The translations under genes and the position numbers were made by a program. Of a stretch of 64,000 bases of DNA, positions 48,386 through 56,445 are shown piece after piece. Numbering within the stretch: the stretch's first letter is position 1; every line of letters begins with the position of its first letter. Under the pieces are notes generated by a model. That model did no database searches, was not told the origin of the DNA, and saw nothing but the letters and a program-made list of their open reading frames with translations. Origin of the DNA: an uncultured Erythrobacter sp. (GTDB lineage: Bacteria > Pseudomonadota > Alphaproteobacteria > Sphingomonadales > Sphingomonadaceae); assembly GCA_947501215.1 (NCBI GenBank), contig CANMUS010000004.1, positions 62,001-126,000 on the forward strand, given 5' to 3'.

Positions 48386-50344
48386 CTAGGCTTGCATTGC
48401 GGCAGCTCTTCGCTGGCCTCCGCTGCTCCGAAACCCGAAAAACAGGATTCCGGCGGTGATCACCTGCGCAGCAATCGGTTCGACGGCAGGATAGATCCCA
48501 ATCAAATCGACCCGTGGGAGACCTTCGAGGAGGGTTACGCCCAGCATTCCCGCTTCTTGAAGCGCACCGATACCTTTGCCGGCCAGCACAACGGCGAGGA
48601 CCGCGATCAGCCACGCACTGTACCTGAAGAACTGTGTGATCGGGAGCTTCCGGCTGTAGCGGAGCATGACCCAGGCGACGACCGCGAGCACCACGAGCGC
48701 CGACAGCGCGCCTGCGAGGACGGTCCCGCTGTTCTGAGGATTCCACAAGGCCGTATAGAACAGTATCGTCTCGAACACCTCGCGGTAGACAACCACGAAC
48801 GCAAGACCGAACAGGAACCAGGCAGACCGGCGCGAAAGAGCCTTGCCCATCTTTTCCTGGATGTACCGCCGCCACTCGTCGGCCTGGCTTTTCCCATGCA
48901 TCCAGATGCCGACCGAGACGAGCACCACAGCCGCCAGTAGCGCGCCAAACCCTTCGGTAAGCTCACGGCTGGCGCCGCTTATGGTCACGAAGTAGGTCGC
49001 AACGGCCCAGGTGACCACACCGGCGAGCAGGGCAGCAATCCACCCACCGTGGACGTAGGGCATGACCTCGGTTCGCTCCGACTTCCGGACAAACGCGATC
49101 ATGGCGATCACCACCAGCAGCGCCTCGAGCCCCTCGCGCAGCAGGATCGTGAAGGCGCCGAGGAACGTCGAAATGTCTGTCGCCGCTTCGGGCGACAAGG
49201 CGGTCTCCGCCCGGTCCAGCAGTGGATCCATCTCCATGAGCTCGCTGCGTAGGTCCGCCGGTCGAACACCCGAGTTGATGCTCGCGCGAAAGCCGCTAAG
49301 CGCTTGCTCAACCCGCATCATCAGATCTCCGTCCCGAGTGGACAGAACCGCCTCAAGCGGTTCGAACCCATCGAGATAGGCGGAAAGGGCAAGCTCGTTG
49401 GCCTGTGCGCGGTCCCCCCGCTCGTATGCCGCAAGGCTTTCGCGCAGTTTGTTACGCACAAAATCCAGTGACCCCGAGCCTTCGGCGGTTGCTACGATCT
49501 GCGGATTGGCTCGCAAGTAAGCCATGACGGCAAATGCCCGGTCCTCCCCGATCTGCTGCGCCAACGCCGCTGGTGTCAAGGCGACCAGCGCTTCGAGATC
49601 AGGTACGAGACGGCGGATCTCGGCGTTCTCCTCCCAGAGGCGCTGGCCTTCTGCTTCGTGCGGGAAGGCTATGCCGCCAGCGTAGAGAGCCAGCGCCCAT
49701 CGGTCCTGATCCGGGAGGGAAGCAAAGCTCGGCATGGTCGTGCCTTCAAGACCCTGGGTGATGACCTGGTAGAGCCCGAACGCGCTGCGCTCCCGCGCGC
49801 GCTCCTGATCGGTGAAGTCGATCGGCGGGGGATCGATGTCCATCAGCTGCGACGGCGGAGACTCGCCAGCCGATCCGTGGCACGCGGCGCAGTTCTGGGC
49901 GAACAAAGTTGTTGCCCGCGTCAGGTCAGGCGCCTCGTTGGGGGCGAGCGGGACCGGGTGTTCCGCGAGCAGGGCGGCGGCAAGACCACGCGCCAGTTGT
50001 GCGACTTCGCCGGCCGGCCGCTTTGCCGTAATGGCTTCCCTCAATTCTCTGGCGCGTTCCTGGAGATTGCTTTTGTTTTGGGTGGCCGGAAGGCTGCCGA
50101 TCCGCTCGGCGACCGACGCAGAGAACTCGATCATTTCGTCATATTCGAACTGGTTGGACACCTTACCGTCGGTAACCGCTGCCCCATAGTCGACAGCCAC
50201 ATAGTCGAGCATTCGCCAGGTAGTCGCAACTCCGGGTGCACCAGCGCGCGCTGCGCCAGAAGCCACAACGCTTAGGAGGAGAACAACGATGAGGAGAAGC
50301 ACTCGGCCATTGCGGCCCCAGAAAGGCAAACTGCGATCGGACAT
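48386..50344 (-). CDS. FTR1-family iron permease with N-terminal cytochrome c domain
   Basis: 652 aa. Signal/anchor helix, an exported helical region, and a cytochrome c motif (NCAACHGSAGE ~152) in a c-type domain of about 100 residues. The C-terminal 260 residues form seven helices with the two REXXE iron-passage motifs, LLREGLEALLVV and VVYREVFETILFY. FTR1/EfeU permeases import Fe3+ produced by ferroxidation; a fused heme could replace or assist a ferroxidase. Nearby multicopper oxidases could also supply that activity. About 190 bp downstream are empty. Confidence 0.92.
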   Translation of the reverse strand: MSDRSLPFWGRNGRVLLLIVVLLLSVVASGAARAGAPGVATTWRMLDYVAVDYGAAVTDGKVSNQFEYDEMIEFSASVAERIGSLPATQNKSNLQERARELREAITAKRPAGEVAQLARGLAAALLAEHPVPLAPNEAPDLTRATTLFAQNCAACHGSAGESPPSQLMDIDPPPIDFTDQERARERSAFGLYQVITQGLEGTTMPSFASLPDQDRWALALYAGGIAFPHEAEGQRLWEENAEIRRLVPDLEALVALTPAALAQQIGEDRAFAVMAYLRANPQIVATAEGSGSLDFVRNKLRESLAAYERGDRAQANELALSAYLDGFEPLEAVLSTRDGDLMMRVEQALSGFRASINSGVRPADLRSELMEMDPLLDRAETALSPEAATDISTFLGAFTILLREGLEALLVVIAMIAFVRKSERTEVMPYVHGGWIAALLAGVVTWAVATYFVTISGASRELTEGFGALLAAVVLVSVGIWMHGKSQADEWRRYIQEKMGKALSRRSAWFLFGLAFVVVYREVFETILFYTALWNPQNSGTVLAGALSALVVLAVVAWVMLRYSRKLPITQFFRYSAWLIAVLAVVLAGKGIGALQEAGMLGVTLLEGLPRVDLIGIYPAVEPIAAQVITAGILFFGFRSSGGQRRAAAMQA

Positions 50345-50484
50345 GGAAAGCTCTTATAAACGATGCGACTGATAATCAATTGCAAAAGGGCGGCCAGAGC
50401 CAAGGTCACGCAGCTGCGGTCCAGGCGGCGCGGCTCGGTATGCGAGCTGTTCGCCAAAGTCCCGGCGCGGTCGCTATCGACGGC

Positions 50485-50595
50485 TTATAACTGTCGAATT
50501 CGCATGGTTGTTGGTACGCAACACTTGCTGTTGCACGTGTCGCAGCGCTGACGAGCCGCAGGTTCAGGCTCCGCCGCGAAGTGTCTTCTGCGCAT
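50485..50595 (-). CDS. 36-aa cysteine-rich peptide coupled to the CDF gene
   Basis: The ATG overlaps the CDF stop by one base (TGATG), with GGAGGAA 6 nt upstream, so translation is coupled. The peptide is basic with four cysteines spaced C-x2-C-x3-CC (RCDTCNSKCCVPTTM, Cys18, 21, 25, 26). This resembles a small metal-binding knuckle or metallochaperone. It is the last gene of the MerR-controlled methyltransferase-CDF unit. No family recognised. Confidence 0.6.
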   Translation of the reverse strand: MRRRHFAAEPEPAARQRCDTCNSKCCVPTTMRIRQL

Positions 50596-51233
50596 CAACG
50601 TTCCTCCGCAAGCTCCCGTCTGGCGCCACGGATGATCTCCCAGGCCGAGTGAAGAAAGACGATGGCGATGATGGCTGCGACGACGAGATCGGGCCAAGCG
50701 CTCTCCAGCCAGTAGACCAGGCCGGCGGCTATGACGACCGCGACATTGTTGATCGCATCGTTGCGCGAGAACAGCCAAATTGCTCGCGCCTGGGCATCGC
50801 CGCTGTCCCGGAAGCGGGCCAGGACGAGAGCAGCCGTGACGTTTACAGCCAGAGCCGCGATCCCGATGCCGCCCATCAGCTCCGCTTCGGGCGGGATGGC
50901 GTTCATCGCGCGCCATGCGGCCATCCCGAGCACCCATACACCGAGCAACGCGAGGAATAGGCCTTGGGTGAGCGCAACCTTGGCGCGCGTGGACGCGGAC
51001 CAGACCAGCGCGAGCAGCCCGATAAAGGTGATCGACCCGTCGCCCAGGAAATCGAGCGAATCCGCCTTCAGCGCCTGGCTGTTCGCAAGAAAGCCGCCAA
51101 ACAGTTCAATGATCCCGAACCCGGCATTGAGGATGACGACGATCCAGAGTGCGCGGCGATAGGCGGGATCGACGGCAGCTCTATTGGTGTCGCCGTGGCA
51201 GCCGCAGCCGGTTTCTCCTTTCGATTCTGTCAT
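50595..51233 (-). CDS. CDF-family cation efflux protein
   Basis: 212 aa. A Cys/His-containing N-terminus (ETGCGCHGD) precedes six helices. Metal-site residues are in ADSLDFLGDGS (helix 2, D-x3-D) and FSRNDAINNVAVV (helix 5, N/H-x3-D type). It lacks the C-terminal cytoplasmic domain, like other short CDF proteins encoded beside MerR regulators. It exports a divalent metal (Zn, Cd, Co or Pb class) in exchange for protons. ATG overlaps the methyltransferase stop by 4 bp. Confidence 0.88.
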   Translation of the reverse strand: MTESKGETGCGCHGDTNRAAVDPAYRRALWIVVILNAGFGIIELFGGFLANSQALKADSLDFLGDGSITFIGLLALVWSASTRAKVALTQGLFLALLGVWVLGMAAWRAMNAIPPEAELMGGIGIAALAVNVTAALVLARFRDSGDAQARAIWLFSRNDAINNVAVVIAAGLVYWLESAWPDLVVAAIIAIVFLHSAWEIIRGARRELAEER

Positions 51234-51937
51234 GACGCCTCTCTAGAACCTCCAGTCACTGGAGGAGCAAGCCTGTTTTGCAACGCCGGTGCTACTTCGA
51301 GGCGAAACAGGCTTATCTCCCCCGTCGGCGTGCGGACGACCCGGCGCGGGCGGCCGCTGCCAGGCTCGAGATCAGCGAGGATCGCTTCCATTGCTCCGCG
51401 AGCGTTCGGCTCTGTGTTCTCAAACCCGTCCAGGCGCTGCACCAAGCCGAACAATGCGCGCATCAGTCTGAAGCGCTGTCGCGCATAGTCGGCGATATGG
51501 ACTTCGCCGCCGGATCTTACCGCACCGACCATGGCTGCGATCCCGCGCCTCTTCTCCTCCATCGGCACTTGATGGAAGACAAGGCTCGAGACAACCTTTG
51601 TGAAGGGGTCGCCATATCGATCCGCTTCATGCACGAACTCCTGTCGCCACTCGATCTCGACGCCCGCTTGACATGCCTTGCCGGCGGCGATCTCCAGCAC
51701 CGCGGGATCCGGATCTAGTCCGACAACTCGCGCGTTCGGCACCGCCTCCTTGACGAGCAAAGCGAACGTCCCGGTGCCGCAGCCGACGTCCAGGATCACA
51801 TCGTCCCCGGAGGGAGCGAGCTGGTCGAGCAGGGCTGAGCGCCATGTCTTTTCGCGCGTGAGCATTCTGACGGCGAGATCGTATGCGCCGGTCAGTTGCG
51901 GCCAGCCCAGTGCCGGCGTGAAGTTCGTGGGGTCCAT
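51230..51937 (-). CDS. Class I SAM-dependent methyltransferase in MerR-controlled metal operon
   Basis: 235 aa. Motif I is ILDVGCGTGTFALLV, with the acidic loop VVGLDPDP and a post-I motif SSLVFHQVPMEEKR, close to the UbiE/COQ5-like group. There are only two cysteines, so it is not a typical ArsM. It is transcribed from the divergent MerR operator and coupled to the CDF gene, suggesting detoxification of a metal or metalloid or of a metal-stressed metabolite. The C-terminal PPVTGGS is encoded by an internal copy of the operator dyad. Confidence 0.85.
   Translation of the reverse strand: MDPTNFTPALGWPQLTGAYDLAVRMLTREKTWRSALLDQLAPSGDDVILDVGCGTGTFALLVKEAVPNARVVGLDPDPAVLEIAAGKACQAGVEIEWRQEFVHEADRYGDPFTKVVSSLVFHQVPMEEKRRGIAAMVGAVRSGGEVHIADYARQRFRLMRALFGLVQRLDGFENTEPNARGAMEAILADLEPGSGRPRRVVRTPTGEISLFRLEVAPALQNRLAPPVTGGSREAS
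51249..51265. promoter_or_regulatory. Internal MerR-type operator before the CDF gene
   Basis: The 17-bp palindrome CCTCCAGTCACTGGAGG is identical to that at 51980-51996. It lies inside the 3' end of the methyltransferase gene, 16 nt upstream of the CDF ATG. On the minus strand it is bracketed by TTGCTC-like and TTCTAG-like hexamers about 19 bp apart, the layout of MerR-activated promoters. Confidence 0.65.
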
Positions 51938-51979
51938 TCGGGCTTCCTGACGATTGACTCAAGAAGGCACAGAATACAC

Positions 51980-51996
51980 CCTCCAGTCACTGGAGG
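51980..51996. promoter_or_regulatory. MerR-type operator between merR-like gene and methyltransferase operon
   Basis: Palindrome CCTCCAGTCACTGGAGG in the divergent region. On the minus strand it is followed by GGTGTATTCT, a good -10 at MerR spacing, so it should drive the methyltransferase-CDF-peptide operon. On the plus strand it precedes the regulator ATG by 10 nt, which would give autoregulation. Confidence 0.75.
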
Positions 51997-52006
51997 ATCA
52001 GGACTT

Positions 52007-52414
52007 ATGGCGATGCTGATGATCGGCGAGCTGGCGAGGCGCACTGGCGTCAAGGTCAACACAATCCGCTTTTACGAGGATATCGCCTTGATGCCGAAGG
52101 CGGCGCGTACCGATTCCGGTCGCCGCACCTATAGCGAAGCGGATGTAAAGCGCCTGACGTTCATACGGAACGGGCGTGACCTTGGTTTTTCAACGGAGGA
52201 GCTGAAGTCACTGATTGCTCTCACGGAGCACCCGGACCTTGATTGCGGAGCGGCGGCTGCGATCGCACGCCGTCATCTTCTCGCTGTAGAAGCGAGGATA
52301 TCTCGTCTGATGCTGATGCGGCGTGAGCTGGAGAGAGTGGCCGCCAACTGCGAGGGCGGCCGCATGGCCGATTGCCAGATCATTGGTGCCATCGCGCAGG
52401 CCCCATCACATTGA
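52007..52414 (+). CDS. MerR-family metal regulator (CadR/PbrR/ZntR-like)
   Basis: 135 aa from ATG 52007. N-terminal winged HTH MIGELARRTGVKVNTIRFYE, the dimerisation helix, and metal-site cysteines at 80, 115 and 123 (LDCGAA, ANCEGGRMADCQ). Cys80/115/123 match the triad of the Zn/Cd/Pb-sensing branch, not CueR. It controls the divergent methyltransferase-CDF-peptide operon via the 17-bp dyad. Confidence 0.9.
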   Translation: MAMLMIGELARRTGVKVNTIRFYEDIALMPKAARTDSGRRTYSEADVKRLTFIRNGRDLGFSTEELKSLIALTEHPDLDCGAAAAIARRHLLAVEARISRLMLMRRELERVAANCEGGRMADCQIIGAIAQAPSH

Positions 52415-52580
52415 GCAACGAACGATCCGCTTCGCTTGGCGACTTCGCGGATAGGCACTGTTCTTCAGCCACCCAGATTGCTGGCGCTTTCCTTTCCGAA
52501 ATTCATATCGGCCGCCAGCTAATTTCTCTTACTAGGCGGCCAGGCGTTTGCAGTTTTCGAGAAGCGGGCTTCGGCGCTGG

Positions 52581-52982
52581 CTATGGCCTTGCGCGCAAAG
52601 CACCCAGGCTCTCTACAATTCGGCAATCGCCAATACGGTCCGCCTCACAAGGTTGTAGCATCTGGCGTAGTTCCTCACGCAACGCGGTCAGATCGGCAAT
52701 CTTGCCGTCGACCTCGCTCAGTTGTTGCCGGACAAGCTGGTCGACATTCTCGCAAGGCTTGTCGTCATGGTCGGACAGGGCGAGCAATTCGCGCACCTGC
52801 GCCATGCTGAAGCCGAGTTCGCGCGCACGTCGCACGAATGTCAGCGCCGCCAAATGGTTCTGCGAATAATCGCGATAGTTGCTGTCGGTCCGGTCTGCGG
52901 TGGGCAGGATACCCTCGCGCTCATAATAGCGGATCGTCTCCGCCTTGGTGCCAGTGGCTCGCGCCAGTTCGCCGATACGCAT
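52581..52982 (-). CDS. cadR: MerR-family metal regulator (CadR/PbrR-like)
   Basis: 133 aa. HTH MRIGELARATGTKAETIRYY, then cysteines 77, 112 and 120 (DKPCENV, LQPCEADRIGDC), the sensing pattern of CadR/PbrR for Cd, Pb or Zn. It is divergent from a CDF gene across a perfect MerR operator at 52989-53009. The symbol is by similarity; metal specificity is not proven. Confidence 0.9.
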   Translation of the reverse strand: MRIGELARATGTKAETIRYYEREGILPTADRTDSNYRDYSQNHLAALTFVRRARELGFSMAQVRELLALSDHDDKPCENVDQLVRQQLSEVDGKIADLTALREELRQMLQPCEADRIGDCRIVESLGALRARP

Positions 52983-52985
52983 CGC

Positions 52986-53016
52986 TTGACCTTGTAGTTG
53001 CTACAAGGTGCATATG
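52986..53016 (+). promoter_or_regulatory. MerR-activated promoter with perfect operator dyad
   Basis: The -35 TTGACC (52986-52991) and -10 CATATG (53011-53016) are 19 bp apart, the over-long spacing typical of MerR promoters. The spacer is a perfect 9-bp inverted repeat (ACCTTGTAG and CTACAAGGT, 3-bp centre, 52989-53009). It drives the CDF gene at 53050; the regulator starts on the other strand at 52982. Confidence 0.88.
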
Positions 53017-53049
53017 TCCCTGCGACTCGAACGTTGCAAGGAGAGCGGC

Positions 53050-53517
53050 ATGGGCAAGTCGTGCTGCCAGACGCCAGATACTGACCCAAGCGCGCACAAC
53101 AATCCGCGCTGGCGGCTGATCCTGTGGATCGCCCTGATCGCGAACGCCGGAATGTTCGTGGTGGAGATCGTCGCCGGTATCACGGCCGACTCCCGCACGC
53201 TCCAGGCCGATGCGCTCGATTTCTTCGGCGATGCGGCGAACTATGCGATCAGTCTCGGTGTGGCGAGTATGGCTCTGGCCTGGCGCGCAAAGGCTGCCCT
53301 GTTCAAGGCCGCCACAATGCTGGGCTTCGGCCTTTGGGTGATCGGCTACGCGATCTATGGCCTCGCCATCGGTTCGAACCCCGACCCGAAGACGATGGGA
53401 GCCATCGGGACGCTGGCTTTAATCGTCAACGTCATCGTTGCGCTGCTGCTGTTCCGTTATCGCACAAGGAGGCGCGAGCAGCAATGTCGCTGCGCTGGTC
53501 ATTTGTGGCAGCGGTGA
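53050..53517 (+). CDS. CDF cation efflux protein, C-terminally truncated
   Basis: 155 aa from ATG 53050 (GGAG 7 nt upstream). It begins with MGKSCCQTP and shares the start of the CDF fold with the gene at 50595: ADALDFFGDAANYAISLGV carries the helix-2 metal ligands. After LLLFRYR, where the homologue continues with its fifth and sixth helices and the RND motif, this one runs into RRREQQCRCAGHLWQR and stops. About 50 residues, including the second metal-ligand helix, are missing. It is likely non-functional or needs a partner. Confidence 0.75.
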   Translation: MGKSCCQTPDTDPSAHNNPRWRLILWIALIANAGMFVVEIVAGITADSRTLQADALDFFGDAANYAISLGVASMALAWRAKAALFKAATMLGFGLWVIGYAIYGLAIGSNPDPKTMGAIGTLALIVNVIVALLLFRYRTRRREQQCRCAGHLWQR

Positions 53518-53702
53518 TCTGCCCAGGAAAGCTTCAACAGAGGCGACGACCTGTTGCGACCGGAACCATCTACACTCATGCAGGAGAGGGCCCTCGCTGG
53601 AACCTGGAGCGGGCAAATTCGTCGTGCCTGTAACGGAACCTACAAGCTGCAAATCAGCGGTCTGGATGGTTCGATGTCTGACTGACCCGAAGGAATTTGA
53701 TC

Positions 53703-54050
53703 ATGCGATTTGCAATCGTAGTGTGTGCCCTCGCTGTTGCCGCCTGCAGTTCTCAGGATCAACCCGCTTCTGAAGAAGCTCCAGAAACGCAGGCAACGGC
53801 AGAACCATTGACTCCAACCATTCCACCCCCGCAGCGCGAGGAGCTCGCCGCCGCTTGGGCGGAAGCGTGTCCCGAAGCGGAACCTGCCAACAAGGGGCTT
53901 TGTAAATCTAAAGGCTTTGGTGACCCGGACTTCACGTGCGACTTTGCCTTGGGAGAGGATGAGTATCGTCGTTACACTGCAGAACTGACGATGTCAGACG
54001 GGGAATGGGTCCTCGCTGAACCTGATAATGCGTGCGCAATCGTAGAGTAA
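53703..54050 (+). CDS. Small lipoprotein of unknown function
   Basis: 115 aa from ATG 53703. Lipobox LAVAACSS, a Glu/Thr/Pro-rich linker, and a compact domain with four further cysteines (EACPEAEP, KGLCKSKG, FTCDFALGEDEY, DNACAIVE) that could form two disulfides. Family not recognised; position beside the cadR/CDF unit may be incidental. Confidence 0.65.
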   Translation: MRFAIVVCALAVAACSSQDQPASEEAPETQATAEPLTPTIPPPQREELAAAWAEACPEAEPANKGLCKSKGFGDPDFTCDFALGEDEYRRYTAELTMSDGEWVLAEPDNACAIVE

Positions 54051-54309
54051 TCCTTTGTCGTCGTGACGTTCTGCCGCTCGCTGCCCGAGAGCTGTGATCA
54101 TCATAGGAATTAGGCACGCCGGTTTTAGCCGTGATCTGCGTTTTGAGCCACCATCGCCTCTCAGAGTGTATGAAAACTGCATGGTTGGAACGTCAGCTTC
54201 GGACGCCCAATGGCTTGAAAGCAGACGGACCGCTAGCGGCCCCAAAGCAGTCAGGCAGTATCGATTCAGTGCGTCAAATTTCCATTGGTCCACAGGATCC
54301 GGACATTAA
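54051..54309. other. Gene-free interval
   Basis: 259 bp between the lipoprotein gene and the unknown minus-strand gene. Open frames here lack ribosome sites and family-like sequence. GC is lower than in the core region. Confidence 0.4.
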
Positions 54310-55167
54310 CTAGAAGCCTCCGAGTAAATCGTCGGCGCCGTCGAGGGCCTCCGGATTAACCGAGGTCATTATACGCTCCACAGAACGCCGCCTACGACCA
54401 TCCGTGACCACCGAGTCTTTCCTGGAATCAAATTCTTCGACCACTCCCTTGATGGCTTCCCGAAGCCCGTCCTCGAACTCTTCGATCCCGGAAAAGTAAT
54501 CGAGACCGATGAGCATCTTGGCAGTCTCTTCCGCATATTCTGCGCGGAACGTTCTGATCGCTCTCTCCTTGGCTTTGCCATCATAAAAGCATGTCATATC
54601 GTCGGCGAGTTTATCCGACGCATGACCAGACAATGCCCTCATAATTGTCCACGCAGGGCCCATCGCGAATATCGGCCCGAGCAATTTGACCAAGTGGTCA
54701 TAAACCGACACCTCCATCAGGCTTTTGTCTAGCGCCTCGTGATACGCAAGCGTCTCTTCTGCGTGTGCCAGCTCGGCTCTCGCTTTCTCTACGCGCTCGC
54801 GATGCGGTTTGAGTGATTTGGGACCTCGAGCGATAGCTTTTCCCGCTCCATGTTGGAGCTTGACAGGCTTCTTCAGACGCCTTGAACCGAACGGCGATTC
54901 TCCACCCAAAAGCCATTCCCGCCACATCGCAGGAGAGACATCCCGAGGGGCCAGTTCTTTCACAAGTCGTTCGAGTGTTGCCCCGCGCTCTTCGTCGGAC
55001 CTTAGGGCGATTTGTGCCTGAGCTTCCGGTGTCAGTTCTCCCCTTTTGCTGATGAGAATTTCCTTCAGCAGATGGGTCGCTTCCATCAGTGCATCCTTCT
55101 CACTTTCGTCATTATTCTTTGGACCATTCTTGCGGCCATCAGCCGCCTCATCGGTGTGCGTTGACAT
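54310..55167 (-). CDS. Unrecognised 285-aa soluble protein
   Basis: Starts at ATG 55167 (MSTHTDEAADG). Mostly helical and charged: an acidic N-terminus (DGRKNGPKNNDESEKDALME), a basic middle (RRLKKPVKLQHGAGKAIARG) and a predicted coiled coil (RVEKARAELAHAEETLAYHE). A hydrophobic patch follows (LVKLLGPIFAMGPAWTIMRA), and the end is acidic. No catalytic motif seen. Probably an island cargo gene, since it is flanked by gene-poor DNA. Confidence 0.6.
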   Translation of the reverse strand: MSTHTDEAADGRKNGPKNNDESEKDALMEATHLLKEILISKRGELTPEAQAQIALRSDEERGATLERLVKELAPRDVSPAMWREWLLGGESPFGSRRLKKPVKLQHGAGKAIARGPKSLKPHRERVEKARAELAHAEETLAYHEALDKSLMEVSVYDHLVKLLGPIFAMGPAWTIMRALSGHASDKLADDMTCFYDGKAKERAIRTFRAEYAEETAKMLIGLDYFSGIEEFEDGLREAIKGVVEEFDSRKDSVVTDGRRRRSVERIMTSVNPEALDGADDLLGGF

Positions 55168-55282
55168 ACCCCAAACCCCCTGGTGTAGCTCTTCGCCGAG
55201 CAATAACTCGGCCTTCGAATTATCATGGGCGCATGAAGATCAGGTCCTCAGTCGTCAACGTCGCATCCCGGAATTATTCAAC

Positions 55283-55339
55283 TGGTCTGTGCCCAATTTT
55301 GCGTGCCCAATTTGGACTTCCGGAAATTGGGCACAGACC
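55283..55339. repeat. 16-bp perfect inverted repeat
   Basis: GGTCTGTGCCCAATTT (55283-55298) and AAATTGGGCACAGACC (55324-55339) flank a 25-nt spacer that itself repeats TGCCCAATTT. It lies in a gene-free stretch. It could be a relic of mobile-element ends or an operator; it is not a terminator (no T-run). Confidence 0.8.
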
Positions 55340-55418
55340 CCGAAATCTCTGCAAGAAGTGCAAAAAGGTGCTGGGCATACGCCCACGCTGCCCAACCATT
55401 TTGCCTTGGCGCAATACC

Positions 55419-55443
55419 GTAAAAGTGGCCAAGCCACTTTTAC
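55419..55443. repeat. 11-bp hairpin
   Basis: GTAAAAGTGGC and GCCACTTTTAC around a CAA loop. AT-rich, no T-run; function unclear. Confidence 0.6.
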
Positions 55444-55839
55444 ACGGGATTTACGCGCGAGAAACGCCACGAAACATCCCTATGCGCTCTCCGAGGGTGC
55501 GCCCCACAAAAGCGCGGGACCGGTTTTGTGTCGCTTTCGTCGCTCGCGCGCCGGGGCCTCTTATGAGCCTTCGCTCATTTCCGGCAGGCAATTATTGGCT
55601 TTCCCCAAAGGAACGGTAGCTTTGACTTAGCGGACGTTCATTTGCGGCATCGCGCTGAATGTGATCGCCCTTATGTCCGTGATTGCAGTGACCTCCGCGC
55701 CGGTTCTAAGCGCAGTGCGGGTTGCCGACACTGAACCCCCGTTTTCAAAAATGCATGGTCGGCGCGCGGGCCCCTTTCGACCTACTTGTTCGTTATAGCG
55801 TTGGCCGACTTACCCGGCCGCACCATCTAGGAGGTGATC

Positions 55840-56133
55840 ATGCCCAAACTAGCTCTTTACGTGCCTTTGAAGGCCAAACCCGGCAGGGAGAGTGACATCG
55901 CTGCTTTCCTCAAGTCGGCACTCCCGCTCGTGCAAGACGAGCCCGGCACGCTGACATGGTATGCGATCGAAGAAGGCCCCGGCGCTTACGCCATCTTCGA
56001 TACCTTTGACACTGAGGAGGATCGACAGGCTCATCTCGACGGTAAAGTGGCTGCTGCACTAATGGAAAAGGCGGAAGATTTGTTCGCCGAGCCGCCTCAG
56101 ATCCATAAGCTCACGCTTCTAGCCGCGAAATAG
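55840..56133 (+). CDS. Antibiotic-biosynthesis-monooxygenase (ABM) domain protein
   Basis: 97 aa from ATG 55840, preceded by AGGAGGTGAT, an almost full complement of the 16S rRNA tail. Ferredoxin-like ABM fold: LALYVPLKAKPGRESDIAAF, GTLTWYAIEEGPGAYAIFDT and a C-terminal HKLTLLAAK. ABM proteins are small dimers acting on quinones or other oxidants, or of unknown role. Likely strongly translated. Confidence 0.85.
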   Translation: MPKLALYVPLKAKPGRESDIAAFLKSALPLVQDEPGTLTWYAIEEGPGAYAIFDTFDTEEDRQAHLDGKVAAALMEKAEDLFAEPPQIHKLTLLAAK

Positions 56134-56445
56134 GGCGCGCCCGCCGGTCCTGTCATTTCGATTTGATGTCGAAGCAACGGCTGCTTGTGGGTTTAACCGC
56201 TTCTGCCGAGTGTAACTGCTGTAAAGGCACGTTGATGGCCAGCCATTTTTGGGCCGTTTCCGGAATGTCGGCTGTGAAGCTCCGGACAGGGCAAAGCTGA
56301 CGGTCCGTTGGGTTTCTGCCTCGGCCAGTAGCCTCTCTTATTTTACACCAGACATGCCCCGCCACATTGCCGGCAAAATTCGCCGGTCATTTGTGCGGCG
56401 CCGATGCGATTTACACGGATGCCCTTCTGCAATATCCAGCAGTAA
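56134..56445. other. Gene-free interval
   Basis: 312 bp between the ABM gene and a small hypothetical gene. Nothing recognisable; short open frames only. Confidence 0.4.

Larger units (their letters stand above)
55168..55839. other. Gene-poor interval with inverted repeats
   Basis: 672 bp. A plus-strand ATG at 55233 opens a 128-codon frame with no ribosome site and no protein-like composition. The interval contains two clear inverted repeats (55283-55339 and 55419-55443) and ends with a strong ribosome site for the next gene. No transposase or toxin-antitoxin gene was recognised. Confidence 0.5.

Noticed and set aside
55233-55619. Frame starting MKIRSS, briefly resembling ribosomal protein bL36
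   Set aside because: Similarity ends after six residues; the C-x2-C-x12-C-x4-H knuckle of bL36 is missing.
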